DNA of 64,000 nucleotides from an uncultured Alphaproteobacteria bacterium (GTDB taxonomy: Bacteria; Pseudomonadota; Alphaproteobacteria; Thalassobaculales; Thalassobaculaceae). Under the pieces are notes generated by a model that was given only the letters and a program-made list of their open reading frames with translations, ran no database searches and had not been told where the DNA came from. Each line of letters opens with the position of its first letter. Positions within the stretch are counted from its first letter, which is position 1. Made by a program: the position numbers and the translations under genes. Location: contig CACOPQ010000001.1 of the NCBI GenBank assembly GCA_902629125.1, positions 161,503 through 225,502 on the forward strand. The letters are read 5' to 3'. Shown in pieces: positions 52,999 through 61,947 of the stretch.

Positions 52999-54222
52999 TC
53001 AGTTATTTTTCTGACGGGATGCAGCAACTGTTAGTTGCTTTAGTTTCGCTAATAATCGATATGCCTCTACTCTATCTTGTACGATCATCAACCAATCATT
53101 CATTTGCATGCGAACTGAGTTTGGCAATGATGAGATTTTTTCTGCTGCTAACTTGAAATTATTTTTTTTAATAGCGTCGTGAGCATCAATTAAAATTGCT
53201 TCCTCCGTATCTAACGCGGCTCCATGTACTTTGTTAATTTTTACAAGTGATTTAAATTGATGTTTAAGTTCGCCAAATATTGTTTCGTTTTCTGACGTCG
53301 GGATTGATATTCGATTTATTTTCTCGATAAAGTCATTTCTCAAAAAGTTTTTAGACTTCACCCCTCTTAGGGCGATGGGCCTTAACTTCTCTATTATTGC
53401 ATTTACCTTCAACTTTTTCCCAAAAAGTTGTTCTATTAAAGCTAACTGGAAAGAAAAATCCTGACCCAATTTTATTGAATTTGCTAATTGACCAACACTT
53501 ATTTGCAGCAATTTTGGGGTAGTTACATCTATTGCCACGCCTGTTTCAGAGGTAAATTTTTTAGCCAGCAGTACTGATCTATCTCTCGTATTCCCCTCAA
53601 TAAACGACTTTTTGTCTTGCAATTGAGCTTTTAGATCATTTAACTCGCTGTTAATTTTTTTGATCTTAATCAAAATGCTATGATCTGGATTAGAGGCTTC
53701 ACTAGGCACGGACAACTTAATCTGTTCATCATCTGTCGAAAACCTATTCAGTCTCTGGCTTGGAAAGTTGGTATCAAACTCTTTTTGATCTTTTTCTAGT
53801 TTCTGAACACGTTGCTGCAGGGAATGAATTTTTTCCGAGAGTTGTTCTAATTGTGATGGGAATTGTGCACCCTTCTTTGTATTACTTACTGTAAGAATTT
53901 GATTTGAAACGCCCGTGTTTTCTTCTTCATTCTCTACTTCTTTTTCAGAGGCAACCAAGTTGTTATTGCCTTCTGTCTCTTTAGAGGCAAAAAAATGATT
54001 TGAAAACTCTACCGGTATAAATTGACGCAATATTGGGAAGTGATCCAAAACTAACGGCCCACCTCCTATAAATATCATTAATAAAAGCAGCGTCGTAGCG
54101 ATAAACCACTTAATCTTTGATCGTTTTTTTATCTTGTAGTCCATAGAACTTGGCCCAGCCACATCAGCATTTGGCCCTGGATTGGTTAAACTTACGCTTT
54201 TTTTACTTTCACGCTTGGCCAT
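52999..54222 (-). CDS. Mic60/mitofilin-like inner membrane protein
   Basis: A 407-residue protein with a short basic cytoplasmic N-terminus, one transmembrane helix (about 38-57), and a periplasmic coiled coil (about 115-215: EQLSEKIHSLQQRVQKLEKDQ, IKKINSELNDLKAQLQDKK). A helical C-terminal domain ends AAEKISSLPNSVRMQMNDWLMIVQDRVEAYRLLAKL, resembling the alphaproteobacterial mitofilin/COG4223 family. Mitochondrial Mic60 shapes cristae junctions and the alphaproteobacterial homologue bends membranes. Family assignment rests on architecture and on its conserved position between hemD and hemY; sequence conservation is low, so a search should confirm it. Confidence 0.75.
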   Translation of the reverse strand: MAKRESKKSVSLTNPGPNADVAGPSSMDYKIKKRSKIKWFIATTLLLLMIFIGGGPLVLDHFPILRQFIPVEFSNHFFASKETEGNNNLVASEKEVENEEENTGVSNQILTVSNTKKGAQFPSQLEQLSEKIHSLQQRVQKLEKDQKEFDTNFPSQRLNRFSTDDEQIKLSVPSEASNPDHSILIKIKKINSELNDLKAQLQDKKSFIEGNTRDRSVLLAKKFTSETGVAIDVTTPKLLQISVGQLANSIKLGQDFSFQLALIEQLFGKKLKVNAIIEKLRPIALRGVKSKNFLRNDFIEKINRISIPTSENETIFGELKHQFKSLVKINKVHGAALDTEEAILIDAHDAIKKNNFKLAAEKISSLPNSVRMQMNDWLMIVQDRVEAYRLLAKLKQLTVAASRQKNN

Positions 54223-54258
54223 ATTTTGCCCTCGTTATATCAAGAGGATCTATATCTC

Positions 54259-54984
54259 TTAATTAAGAAGAGACTTACTATTTTTTTTTGCGAGTGCCAA
54301 TATCGATTTCTGTGTGGGTTTTTCGCTAACAAGTATTTTATTCCAAACAGTTTTTGAAGCCTCCTTAGCTACAGCCTCGCTTAGACAAAATGCAGTGACG
54401 CGCTTTAACGAGGTTTGTAAACTAAACTTCCTTATCAATTCATTTAATATTATAGCTGATCTCGGTGAGAATATGAATATCCCAACAATCTCTCCATACC
54501 TCAGCGCCCGCTGAGCAGCATCTGTTAAAGAGCTAGCGGCTTCCGCCTGATAGACAATTCTTTTTTCTAGTATAAAACCGGATTGACTTAGTTCTCTTTC
54601 AATTAAACCGCGCGTATTCTGGCCGGCTAGATATAAAACTGGTCCAGTCTTCGGGTTACAATTTTGCTTAATTTTCCGTAGCAAGTCTTCACTGCTACCG
54701 GAAGCTGACCGAACGTTAGAAAAACCAGCTTTCTTAAATAATCTAGCTGTTGCATTACCTACACAAAACATCAGAGTTTTTTTATTTAAATTAAGTGTTT
54801 TAATCGTATCCAAAGTATTTTTGCTGGTTATAATCACAGACTGAAACTCTGATATATTCTGCACCTCAGTTGGCACAGGGACGATTTTCAACACTGGTGA
54901 AATGAGCGAGTGCAAACCAATCTTGGATAATTTGGACGCCAAGTTTTTTGAATCTAACTCTGTTCTTGTGATAATAACTTTCAT
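54259..54984 (-). CDS. hemD: Uroporphyrinogen-III synthase HemD
   Basis: Cyclises and rearranges hydroxymethylbilane to uroporphyrinogen III. The 241 residues start MKVIITRTELDSKNLASKLSKIG, with SVIITSKNTLDTI, FCVGNATARLFKKAGF, PVLYLAGQNTRGLIERELSQSGFILEKRIVYQAE and IFIFSPRSAIILNELI, the weakly conserved HemD pattern. It starts six bases after hemC, so HemC's unstable product is made next to its consumer. Low conservation is normal for this family. Confidence 0.88.
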   Translation of the reverse strand: MKVIITRTELDSKNLASKLSKIGLHSLISPVLKIVPVPTEVQNISEFQSVIITSKNTLDTIKTLNLNKKTLMFCVGNATARLFKKAGFSNVRSASGSSEDLLRKIKQNCNPKTGPVLYLAGQNTRGLIERELSQSGFILEKRIVYQAEAASSLTDAAQRALRYGEIVGIFIFSPRSAIILNELIRKFSLQTSLKRVTAFCLSEAVAKEASKTVWNKILVSEKPTQKSILALAKKNSKSLLN

Positions 54985-54990
54985 TACAAT

Positions 54991-55947
54991 CTATCTAATC
55001 AGATCCGCACCAGCCTTCATCAAAAGTCTTTGACCAATTTCTTGCCCTAATTTGATCGCGTCTGCTTGACTGGAAGTATCGCTATCTGAATAAATTTTCG
55101 CTCCGTCAGGCGAAATCACAAAGCCTTTTAAAGTTATGTTTCCTTCTTCTGTCAATTTAGTAAAACCAGCTATTGGGGTCTGGCAAGAGCCGTCCAGCGC
55201 CCGAAGCATCGCTCTCTCTGCCTCAACACAAATAGCAGAATATGTATGATTTACCCTGCTTATGAAATTTAAAATTTTTTCATCAGCCTCGCATTTTGGT
55301 AGTCTGCATTGAATACCAATTGCACCCTGTCCAATGGCTGGTGGAAATTCCTCAAGTGTAAACTTCTGCGTTATACGATCAACTAAGCCAACGCGGCTTA
55401 ACCCGGCAACAGCGAGAATGGTTGAATCAACTTCTTTGTTGTCTAATTTTTGTAATCTTGTGTTAATATTTCCTCTAAATAACACTGTTTTTAGGTCTGA
55501 GCGCTGATTTTTGATTAGACCTGCGCGTCGAACAGAAGAAGTGCCAATTATACTACCATACGGAAGATCCATTAAATTTTGTGATGAGTTAGAAATTAAA
55601 GCATCGTTTATCTCTTCTCGAGGTAGAATACATCCAATGGTTGTTTTAGGATTTAAAAAAGTCTCCACATCTTTCATTGAATGAACAGCCGCATCTATGT
55701 GACCTGCAACAAGGGCTTTTTCTATATCTTTCATAAAAAGCCCCTTGCCGCCAACTTCGCTGAGCGGGCGATCTAGTATTTTATCCCCAGCCGTATGTAT
55801 AACAACTGTTTCCACTGCACCAGGCTCTCTAAAAATATCGACAGAGTCGACTAAATATTTCTTAAACTCCTCAGCCTGAGCCAATGCTAGTTTAGATCCT
55901 CGAGTGCCTATCTTTATGAGAGGTGTTTTTTTAGTATAAGTATTCAT
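54991..55947 (-). CDS. hemC: Porphobilinogen deaminase HemC
   Basis: Polymerises four porphobilinogens into hydroxymethylbilane. From the ATG at 55947 it has 318 residues, standard length. LIKIGTRGSKLALAQAEEF opens the protein. AAVHSMKDV, the RPL/RRAGLIKNQRSDL and FRGNINTRLQKL cofactor-interacting arginines follow, and Cys255 in ALDGSCQTPIAGF carries the dipyrromethane cofactor. A longer frame to 56043 would overlap the divergent tsaD and is rejected. Divergent promoters for hemC and tsaD must share only about 51 bases. Confidence 0.95.
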   Translation of the reverse strand: MNTYTKKTPLIKIGTRGSKLALAQAEEFKKYLVDSVDIFREPGAVETVVIHTAGDKILDRPLSEVGGKGLFMKDIEKALVAGHIDAAVHSMKDVETFLNPKTTIGCILPREEINDALISNSSQNLMDLPYGSIIGTSSVRRAGLIKNQRSDLKTVLFRGNINTRLQKLDNKEVDSTILAVAGLSRVGLVDRITQKFTLEEFPPAIGQGAIGIQCRLPKCEADEKILNFISRVNHTYSAICVEAERAMLRALDGSCQTPIAGFTKLTEEGNITLKGFVISPDGAKIYSDSDTSSQADAIKLGQEIGQRLLMKAGADLIR

Positions 55948-55998
55948 GTTATGAATGTGTAGACCTTTACCACATGCAAGGGAAGTTAGAAATTCATT

Positions 55999-57063
55999 AT
56001 GGCTGAGGGAAACGTTAATCTTAGAAGTGAGCCGCGTAGCCAATTTTTAGTGCTTGGAATCGAGTCAAGTTGTGATGAGACTGCAGCTTCGGTGGTTTCT
56101 AACGATTCTAAGATCTTGTCAAACATAGTGGGTTCTCAATTCGAGCATCATCAACCGTACGGTGGGGTAGTTCCTGAATTAGCTGCGAGGGCCCACGTAC
56201 AGACAATTGATATCATAGTTTCCCGCGCGATCACAGAAGCAGGAATCAGCTTTAGAGACCTCGACGCAGTCGCTGCCACCGGTGGCCCAGGCCTGATCGG
56301 TGGAGTACTAGTCGGCGCTACGTTTGGCAAAGCTCTAGCTTTGGCAAATCAAGTACCTTTTCTCGCTGTAAATCATTTAGAAGGTCATGCCTTAACTGCC
56401 CGGCTGACAGACAAATTAGATTTTCCCTACCTTCTTTTGCTTGTATCAGGAGGACACAGCCAAATCTTAATTGTCAAAGATGTGGGTAACTACAAATTAT
56501 TAGGCAATACACTTGATGATGCAGTCGGCGAGGCCTTCGATAAAATTGCTAAGTTACTAGGCATCGACATGCCGGGTGGTCCAAATCTTGAAAAGCTTGC
56601 TCTCAATGGTGATCCCGAAAAATATCTTTTTCCTAGACCTCTACTAGGCAGACCGGATTGCAATTTTTCTTTATCTGGCCTGAAGACTGCTGTTCGCAAT
56701 AAAATCAATCAACTCTGTAATGTTTCATCACAGGATAAAGCGGATATTTCTGCGTCATTTCAGAAGGCTGTTTGTGACGTTATAGTGGATCGTTGCGCAA
56801 ATGCTATTAACAAATGTCAACCAGATTTTAATGGAAACCTCTCTTTTGTTGTCGCTGGCGGAGTTGCAGCGAATAAAAGCATACGAACCGCATTACAAAC
56901 TCTCAGTCGTCAAAAAGGGGTGCAATTTATCGCGCCTCCAATTTCTCTATGCACCGACAACGCTGCAATGATTGCTTGGGCTGGCGTAGAGAGATTTAAT
57001 AAGGGGGACTTTGATGATCTTGATTTTTTGCCAAAACCACGATGGCCATTAGACAATAGTTAG
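55999..57063 (+). CDS. tsaD: tRNA threonylcarbamoyladenosine synthase subunit TsaD
   Basis: Catalytic subunit that transfers threonylcarbamoyl to A37 of ANN-reading tRNAs, with TsaB and TsaE encoded elsewhere. The 354-residue ASKHA-fold protein has LGIESSCDETAASVV at 19-33, GGPGLIGGVLVGATFGKALAL, the metal-binding HLEGH (His126 and His130), LLVSGGHSQIL and the late DNAAMIAWAG segment with the third metal ligand. gpsA follows by 29 bases on the same strand, so they are likely an operon. Confidence 0.96.
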   Translation: MAEGNVNLRSEPRSQFLVLGIESSCDETAASVVSNDSKILSNIVGSQFEHHQPYGGVVPELAARAHVQTIDIIVSRAITEAGISFRDLDAVAATGGPGLIGGVLVGATFGKALALANQVPFLAVNHLEGHALTARLTDKLDFPYLLLLVSGGHSQILIVKDVGNYKLLGNTLDDAVGEAFDKIAKLLGIDMPGGPNLEKLALNGDPEKYLFPRPLLGRPDCNFSLSGLKTAVRNKINQLCNVSSQDKADISASFQKAVCDVIVDRCANAINKCQPDFNGNLSFVVAGGVAANKSIRTALQTLSRQKGVQFIAPPISLCTDNAAMIAWAGVERFNKGDFDDLDFLPKPRWPLDNS

Positions 57064-57092
57064 ATTAGGTAAACATATTTGGGAAGTACAGG

Positions 57093-58085
57093 ATGTTGAT
57101 CTCGAGAATTTCTGTTCTAGGTGCGGGCGCATGGGGCTCCGCTTTGGCCCATATGCTTGCGGAACTAAACCACGAAGTGATACTGTGGGGAAGAAGCTTT
57201 GAGACGATAAACAATATAAATAAACATCACAAAAATGAACGTTATTTTGGGAAGCTTAAATTAAGCTCTAAAATAAAAGCAACAACTGATCTTAGGATTG
57301 CTTGCTCATCGCAAATTTATCTTCTTGTTGTACCAGTAAATGCTATACGAAAAGTTGCGAACGAGTGTGCGCCCCTAATTCATTCAAGTTCAAAAGTTAT
57401 ATGTTGTGCGAAAGGCTTTGAACAAACAACTGGCAATCTGCTTTCAAATGAATTGTCAAAAATATTTCCAGAAAAAAATTTAGCCTTTCTTTCAGGGCCA
57501 ACATTCGCGGCCGAGGTAGTTAAAGGATTTCCAAGCGCCGCTACACTCGCCATGAAAGACCCTTTTGACAGTCAACATCTCGCCAAACAATTGAGCAGTA
57601 AAACATTCCGTATCTATTCCTGTTCGGACCTTGTCGGCGTGCAAGTTGGTGGAGCTTTAAAAAATGTATTAGCAATTGCTAGTGGGATGGCCAGGGGCGC
57701 AGGTTTTGGAGAAAACTCTCAGGCCGCATTAATCACAAGGGGCTTATCAGAGATGCAACGTTTAGCTACAGCTTTAGGTGGCTCCTCAGAAACCCTATCA
57801 GGTCTGTCTGGGCTTGGGGACGTATTGCTAAGTTGTTCAAGTAGACAATCACGAAATTTTTTATTCGGGGAACATTTAGGTAACGGTTACGACCAATATA
57901 GTGCTCGTGAAAAAATAGGAGGTATTGTTGAAGGCTGGTTTAGTGCCTCCTCCGTTATGAAAAAGCAAAAGGAACTTGGCATTGATTTACCTATTTGCAA
58001 AACGGTCTATGATATCCTTTATAATCAAAAGGATATTAAAATATCTGTATCCGAGCTTTTAAATCGGCCTATAAAGCCAGAATAA
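57093..58085 (+). CDS. gpsA: Glycerol-3-phosphate dehydrogenase (NAD(P)+), GpsA
   Basis: Makes sn-glycerol-3-phosphate for phospholipids. The 330 residues have the Rossmann motif ISVLGAGAWGSALAHMLAE near 6, LSGPTFAAEVVKGFPSAATLA with conserved substrate-binding residues, and VGVQVGGALKNVLAIASGMARGAGFGENSQAALITRGLSEM, which contains the catalytic lysine and the GpsA signature, then SGLSGLGDVLLSCSS. It follows tsaD. A hairpin with an imperfect stem lies just after the stop but has no T run. Confidence 0.96.
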   Translation: MLISRISVLGAGAWGSALAHMLAELNHEVILWGRSFETINNINKHHKNERYFGKLKLSSKIKATTDLRIACSSQIYLLVVPVNAIRKVANECAPLIHSSSKVICCAKGFEQTTGNLLSNELSKIFPEKNLAFLSGPTFAAEVVKGFPSAATLAMKDPFDSQHLAKQLSSKTFRIYSCSDLVGVQVGGALKNVLAIASGMARGAGFGENSQAALITRGLSEMQRLATALGGSSETLSGLSGLGDVLLSCSSRQSRNFLFGEHLGNGYDQYSAREKIGGIVEGWFSASSVMKKQKELGIDLPICKTVYDILYNQKDIKISVSELLNRPIKPE

Positions 58086-58143
58086 GAAAAAGTTTGGCCT
58101 TCCCAGCACTAGCAACTTCGGGAAAGGGGACCGAATCTGATTA

Positions 58144-58155
58144 TGTATATATACA
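58144..58155. repeat. 12-bp perfect palindrome upstream of gapR
   Basis: TGTATATATACA at 58144-58155, about 126 bases before the gapR ATG and 29 bases before a TATAAT at 58184-58189 that could be its -10 box. The -35 at matching distance is weak. Possibly an operator, but alternating TA is easy to get by chance in AT-rich DNA. Confidence 0.3.
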
Positions 58156-58280
58156 CCTGTTCATTTAGGTAAATTTATTTAAATATAATTTGAACAGCCC
58201 GAATGCATCATTTAAGACATACTAATAAAAAATTTGTTTTTTTTTGAGAACTTCGGCGTCTTTAACATAGTGGAAAAAAA

Positions 58281-58535
58281 ATGGCAGATGTTGGTAGCAT
58301 AGCGGGTGGTACTTTACGGTCATATATTGAGCGCATCGAACGTCTAGAGGCAGAAAAAACTGCTTTAACAGCAGATATCCGAGAGATTTTTTCCGAAGCT
58401 AAGGGAAACGGGTTTGATGCAAAGATAATGAGGCAAATAGTCAGGCTTCGCAAAATGGATCGCCAAGATAGATTAGAACAAGAAGAATTATTAGCGATAT
58501 ATCAACACGCAATCGGGATGGATGGGACAGAGTAA
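58281..58535 (+). CDS. gapR: GapR nucleoid-associated protein (DUF2312)
   Basis: An 84-residue DUF2312/UPF0335 protein matching GapR, the alphaproteobacterial factor that clamps overtwisted DNA ahead of moving polymerases and is essential in Caulobacter. ADVGSIAGGTLRSYIERIERLEAEKTALTADIREIFSEAKGNGFDAKIMRQIVRLRKMD is almost family-consensus, with the long coiled helix (about 9-45) and the basic helix IMRQIVRLRK that contacts DNA. An AT-rich upstream region of 195 bases contains a TATAAT. It is followed by hisS on the same strand after 107 bases. Confidence 0.93.
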   Translation: MADVGSIAGGTLRSYIERIERLEAEKTALTADIREIFSEAKGNGFDAKIMRQIVRLRKMDRQDRLEQEELLAIYQHAIGMDGTE

Positions 58536-58642
58536 ACATTGAGCCATACATAAGAATTAAAACCTACAATTGCCGAGTTTAATCCACTCCCTTGGCCCTT
58601 GTTTTAAAAATGAGTAGTACCTTTTAATAGAGAGGCTGTTTG

Positions 58643-59986
58643 ATGAGCCCATCCAAAAAATCAGGTTTAACAGCAAAAGAAAAGTTGCGTCCCATAAGTG
58701 GATTCCCAGAGCTTCTACCAGAGGAAAGAAGAGTTGAACTTGATTGGATTGATAAAATACGCACTATTTTTGAAAGTTATGGTTTTACTTCAATTGAACC
58801 AAGAACTGTTGAACCAATAGATGTACTTTTAAAGCAAGGTGATACTGATAAAGAAATTTATACCTTAGGGCGATTATTAGATATACCTAACTCAGATAGG
58901 GAGCCAAATTATGGGCTTCATTATGATTTAACAGTTCCGATGGCACGTTATGTTGCCGCAAACATGGAAAAACTAGACTTTCCATTCAAAAGGTATCAAA
59001 TACAAAAGGCTTGGAGAGGCGAACGCCCGCAAGATGGTCGCTTTCGAGAATTTATGCAGTGTGACATTGATGTAGTTGATACAAGAGAAATCCCATTACA
59101 TTTCGATGTTGAAATTCCAACAATCATGCATCAGGTCTTAAAATCAATTGATGCAGGCCCAGTATTTACTAGAATTAACAATAGAAAGATATTGGAAGGC
59201 TATTATTCAGGCCTAGACATAGATAATACGTCAGCGGCTATACGTCTGATCGATAAAGTTGATAAAATTGGTTTTGATGGAATCGCGAATTTACTCAAAT
59301 TGGAGTTAAAGCTCAATACCAAAACTATTGATAAAATTTTTCAACTCACACAAATTCGTGGCTCTGGGCGGCAAGTCGTAGATCAAATTCAGAGATTGGG
59401 AGTACACTCCGACTTACTCGATCGGGGATTGGAAGAACTTACCTTTGTCATGCAAGAACTAGAACATAACAATGAGGAGGCCTTCTCTGTCGATCTGTCA
59501 ATAGCTCGCGGTTTAGCCTACTATACAGGCACTGTTTACGAAACTCGTTTCGTGGATTATCCTGCCTATCCGTCGATTTGTGGTGGGGGACGTTATGATA
59601 ATTTGGTAGGGGATTTCGTGAACAAACGCCTACCAGGGATTGGTATTTCGATAGGATTGAGCCGTATTTTTGCAAAGCTTCTCAAAGAGAAGCGAATAAT
59701 AACGGATAAAAAATCACCAACAGAAATATTAGTAATTTATTCTAGAGGAGCCCCTTACCAACTCGTGAGTAAAACAGCGCAAACTTTGCGGCAAAGAGGG
59801 TTTAACGTCGAACAATATCATGAGGATCGAAAGTTGAATGCACAGCTAAAATATGCTGAGGGAAAAGGGATACCTTGGATATGGTTTCCCCCAAACAATA
59901 TTGATGGGGAACATCAAGTTAAGAATTCTGTTTCTAGAGAGCAACAGCCAGCAGATCCAACGACTTGGATACCAGAAAAGGGTTAA
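58643..59986 (+). CDS. hisS: Histidyl-tRNA synthetase, actinobacterial-like type
   Basis: Class II synthetase of 447 residues charging tRNA-His. The start LRPISGFPELLPEERRVELDWIDKIRTIFESYGFTSIEPRTVEPIDVLLKQG, motif 2 YQIQKAWRGERPQDGRFREFMQCDIDVV with IPLHFDVEIPTIM, and SIARGLAYYTGTVYETR as the HisA motif give a clear assignment. From memory these phrases resemble actinobacterial HisRS (SGFPELLP, YQIQKVWRGERPQ, ADIDVV) more than the divergent HisRS usual in many alphaproteobacteria. That suggests horizontal origin. The ATG at 58643 has GAGAGG 8 bases upstream. Its 3' end overlaps the frame of the next gene. Confidence 0.92.
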   Translation: MSPSKKSGLTAKEKLRPISGFPELLPEERRVELDWIDKIRTIFESYGFTSIEPRTVEPIDVLLKQGDTDKEIYTLGRLLDIPNSDREPNYGLHYDLTVPMARYVAANMEKLDFPFKRYQIQKAWRGERPQDGRFREFMQCDIDVVDTREIPLHFDVEIPTIMHQVLKSIDAGPVFTRINNRKILEGYYSGLDIDNTSAAIRLIDKVDKIGFDGIANLLKLELKLNTKTIDKIFQLTQIRGSGRQVVDQIQRLGVHSDLLDRGLEELTFVMQELEHNNEEAFSVDLSIARGLAYYTGTVYETRFVDYPAYPSICGGGRYDNLVGDFVNKRLPGIGISIGLSRIFAKLLKEKRIITDKKSPTEILVIYSRGAPYQLVSKTAQTLRQRGFNVEQYHEDRKLNAQLKYAEGKGIPWIWFPPNNIDGEHQVKNSVSREQQPADPTTWIPEKG

Positions 59987-60581
59987 TAAACTGTTTTTTT
60001 GGAATTTTGTTATAGCCAGTTCCCACAACTGGCATCAAATTAACGATCAATTATATCGTTCTGCACAAGCGTATGGGTCATATTTTGACTATCTACTAAA
60101 ACGAAATAAAATTAAGTCGCTCATAAATTTAAGAGGTGAGAACCCCTTATCTAAGTGGTATACACCAGAACAAAAGCTTTGCAACCAATTAAATATCAAA
60201 CATATCGACCTTTCATTACACTCAAGAAGGCTACCCAAAAAAGAAACATTGATTGAAATGATCAGGGTGTTTAACACAGCTGACCGACCTATCCTTCTTA
60301 AATGTTCTGGCGGTGCAGACAGAACCGGATTAGCCGCGTCCTTATTTATATTAAACGAATATGGCATTGAATGTATGCCTGAAGCTCTTCAGCAACTTAA
60401 ATTTTTTCCATATCTTCATTTCCCACGCAAGCACCAACGTTGGATCACGCATCTGCCGAGGTACTTTGCTGCTACGCACCGTGACAAAACCCTTACTCAC
60501 TGGACACAGAACGTTTACTCGGACACCAACTTTGCCGACTGGCTGTGTGAGAATAATCTAGAGGGAACTTGGCATAAGTAA
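59904..60581 (+). CDS. Tyrosine-phosphatase-like protein, start uncertain
   Basis: Predicted cysteine-based phosphatase. The conserved body (HQINDQLYRSAQAYGSYFDYLLKRNKIKSLINLRGE, then ILLKCSGGADRTGLAASLFI) contains the C-x5-R loop, Cys134 and Arg140 from the ATG at 59904. This resembles the dual-specificity/tyrosine phosphatase proteins found singly in proteobacteria. The domain begins just after the hisS stop, yet no ATG, GTG or TTG occurs there. The nearest standard start is the ATG at 59904, 83 bases inside hisS and without SD. A CTG at 59991 has AAAGGG 8 bases upstream and would yield a 196-residue protein beginning at the domain. Substrate unknown. It is convergent with the CoA-transferase. 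Confidence 0.6.
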   Translation: MGNIKLRILFLESNSQQIQRLGYQKRVNKLFFWNFVIASSHNWHQINDQLYRSAQAYGSYFDYLLKRNKIKSLINLRGENPLSKWYTPEQKLCNQLNIKHIDLSLHSRRLPKKETLIEMIRVFNTADRPILLKCSGGADRTGLAASLFILNEYGIECMPEALQQLKFFPYLHFPRKHQRWITHLPRYFAATHRDKTLTHWTQNVYSDTNFADWLCENNLEGTWHK

Positions 60582-60608
60582 CTTCGTAATTTGACTGATC
60601 TTGCTAAA

Positions 60609-61826
60609 TTAACTTTCGCAAGCAATAATCCCTCGATCATGCAAATCACTGATGACGTGATTTGGAAGACCCAGCATATCAGAAATCACCTCGTCAGTAT
60701 GTTCCCCCAAACTCGGTGCAGGTTTCAGTGGCTGCTCCTCCAATTCTTGAAAACGGAGAGGGAGGCCAGCCGCAGGAAATTCTCCTAAGCCTTTTTGAAA
60801 AATTGTTCGAATTAGTGGATTTTCCTCGGAACAACGTGGATCTTTTTTTACCAGCTCGTCAAAGGTTTGATATGGACCCCATAAGACGCCATTCTCATCC
60901 AATATAACCTTTATGGTTTGATAATTATTTTGTGAAACAAAGGGTTCTATTAAGCGTACAATTTCATCCCTGAATTGATATCTATTACCTTCATCATCAA
61001 GGTCGGTGCTATGCTTTTTTTCCAATTCAATAACAGCGCCTTCTATTTTCATAGCAGTCTTTAATCGCTTCCATTGAGCTTTGGTAAGGGCTGTTAACAT
61101 GAGTCTACAATTATCTCTTGTTACAAAGTCATGGCCAAACGCACCATAAATATGGTTACCGTCAGCTTCTCTACTTCTTCCCAATAAAGCACTTTCTGCT
61201 AGATGCCCCAGGGCACTTGCCACCCAAATACCAACATCTGATAACGCTAGATTTACAAGTTCCCCGTTTCCAGATCGATTTCTCTTACGCTCAGCAGCCA
61301 AGATACCAGTTGCAGCCATACTGCCAGTTACAAGATCCCATGCTGGTAACAGATGATTTACTGGGTTTTCACTATTTCTTGGCCCTGTCGCCAATGGGTA
61401 ACCTAGTGCGCAATTTATAGTGTAGTCAACAGCTGGCGTCCCATCGTGACTACCTAAAATATTTAGCATTATCAGATCTTTTCTTTTAGATCTAAGATCA
61501 TCAAAATTTAAAGCCCCCCCTGGTGGATGATTTGTCAAAAATATCCCATTTTCAGGCCCTGGCGCGCATATTAAGGCCTTAATAAGGTCACGACCCTCAT
61601 CTTCCCTTATATTTATGGTGATCGATTTTTTGCCCTTATTTAGTCCATTCCAATAAAGGCTGTTTCCTTTTTTATCTAAAGGCCACCGTTTGAAATCCAT
61701 GCCTCCGCCGATAGGGTCAAAACGAATAACATTTGCTCCAAGCTGAGCTAACGTCATTCCACCTAAAGGAGCTGCAACAAAAGCTGACCCCTCAATTACC
61801 GTGAGTCCCGACAGTAAGTCATACAT
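60609..61826 (-). CDS. Class III (CaiB/BaiF) CoA-transferase family protein
   Basis: Predicted transfer of CoA between an organic acid and an acyl-CoA donor. The 405 residues contain LLSGLTVIEGSAFVAAPLGGMTLAQLGANVIRFDPIGGG, GLNKGKKSITINIREDEGRDLIKALI, and LPAWDLVTGSMAATGILAAERKR with the catalytic aspartate in AWD. These fit CaiB/BaiF. The family acts on carnitine, oxalate, succinate, bile acids and others; the substrate cannot be assigned. It is 121 bases downstream of pckA on the same strand and convergent with the phosphatase gene. Confidence 0.87.
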   Translation of the reverse strand: MYDLLSGLTVIEGSAFVAAPLGGMTLAQLGANVIRFDPIGGGMDFKRWPLDKKGNSLYWNGLNKGKKSITINIREDEGRDLIKALICAPGPENGIFLTNHPPGGALNFDDLRSKRKDLIMLNILGSHDGTPAVDYTINCALGYPLATGPRNSENPVNHLLPAWDLVTGSMAATGILAAERKRNRSGNGELVNLALSDVGIWVASALGHLAESALLGRSREADGNHIYGAFGHDFVTRDNCRLMLTALTKAQWKRLKTAMKIEGAVIELEKKHSTDLDDEGNRYQFRDEIVRLIEPFVSQNNYQTIKVILDENGVLWGPYQTFDELVKKDPRCSEENPLIRTIFQKGLGEFPAAGLPLRFQELEEQPLKPAPSLGEHTDEVISDMLGLPNHVISDLHDRGIIACES

Positions 61827-61947
61827 AGATTATCCAATTCATAAAAATTTAAAGGGAGTGGAGGAGAGTATATTAAATTCGGTCGTGACTAAGGTGTCTC
61901 ATGATCCAGTATGGCTTGGACTATTCAATTTAATCTATTGATCGATT

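Noticed and set aside
55948..56043. hemC starting upstream at 56043, overlapping tsaD head to head
   Set aside because: The extra 32 residues have no HemC similarity; MNTYTKKTPLIKIGTRGSKLAL at 55947 is the normal beginning.
58086..58140. Terminator after gpsA
   Set aside because: CCTTCCC can pair with GGGAAAGG with a bulge, but no T run follows, so an intrinsic terminator is not supported.
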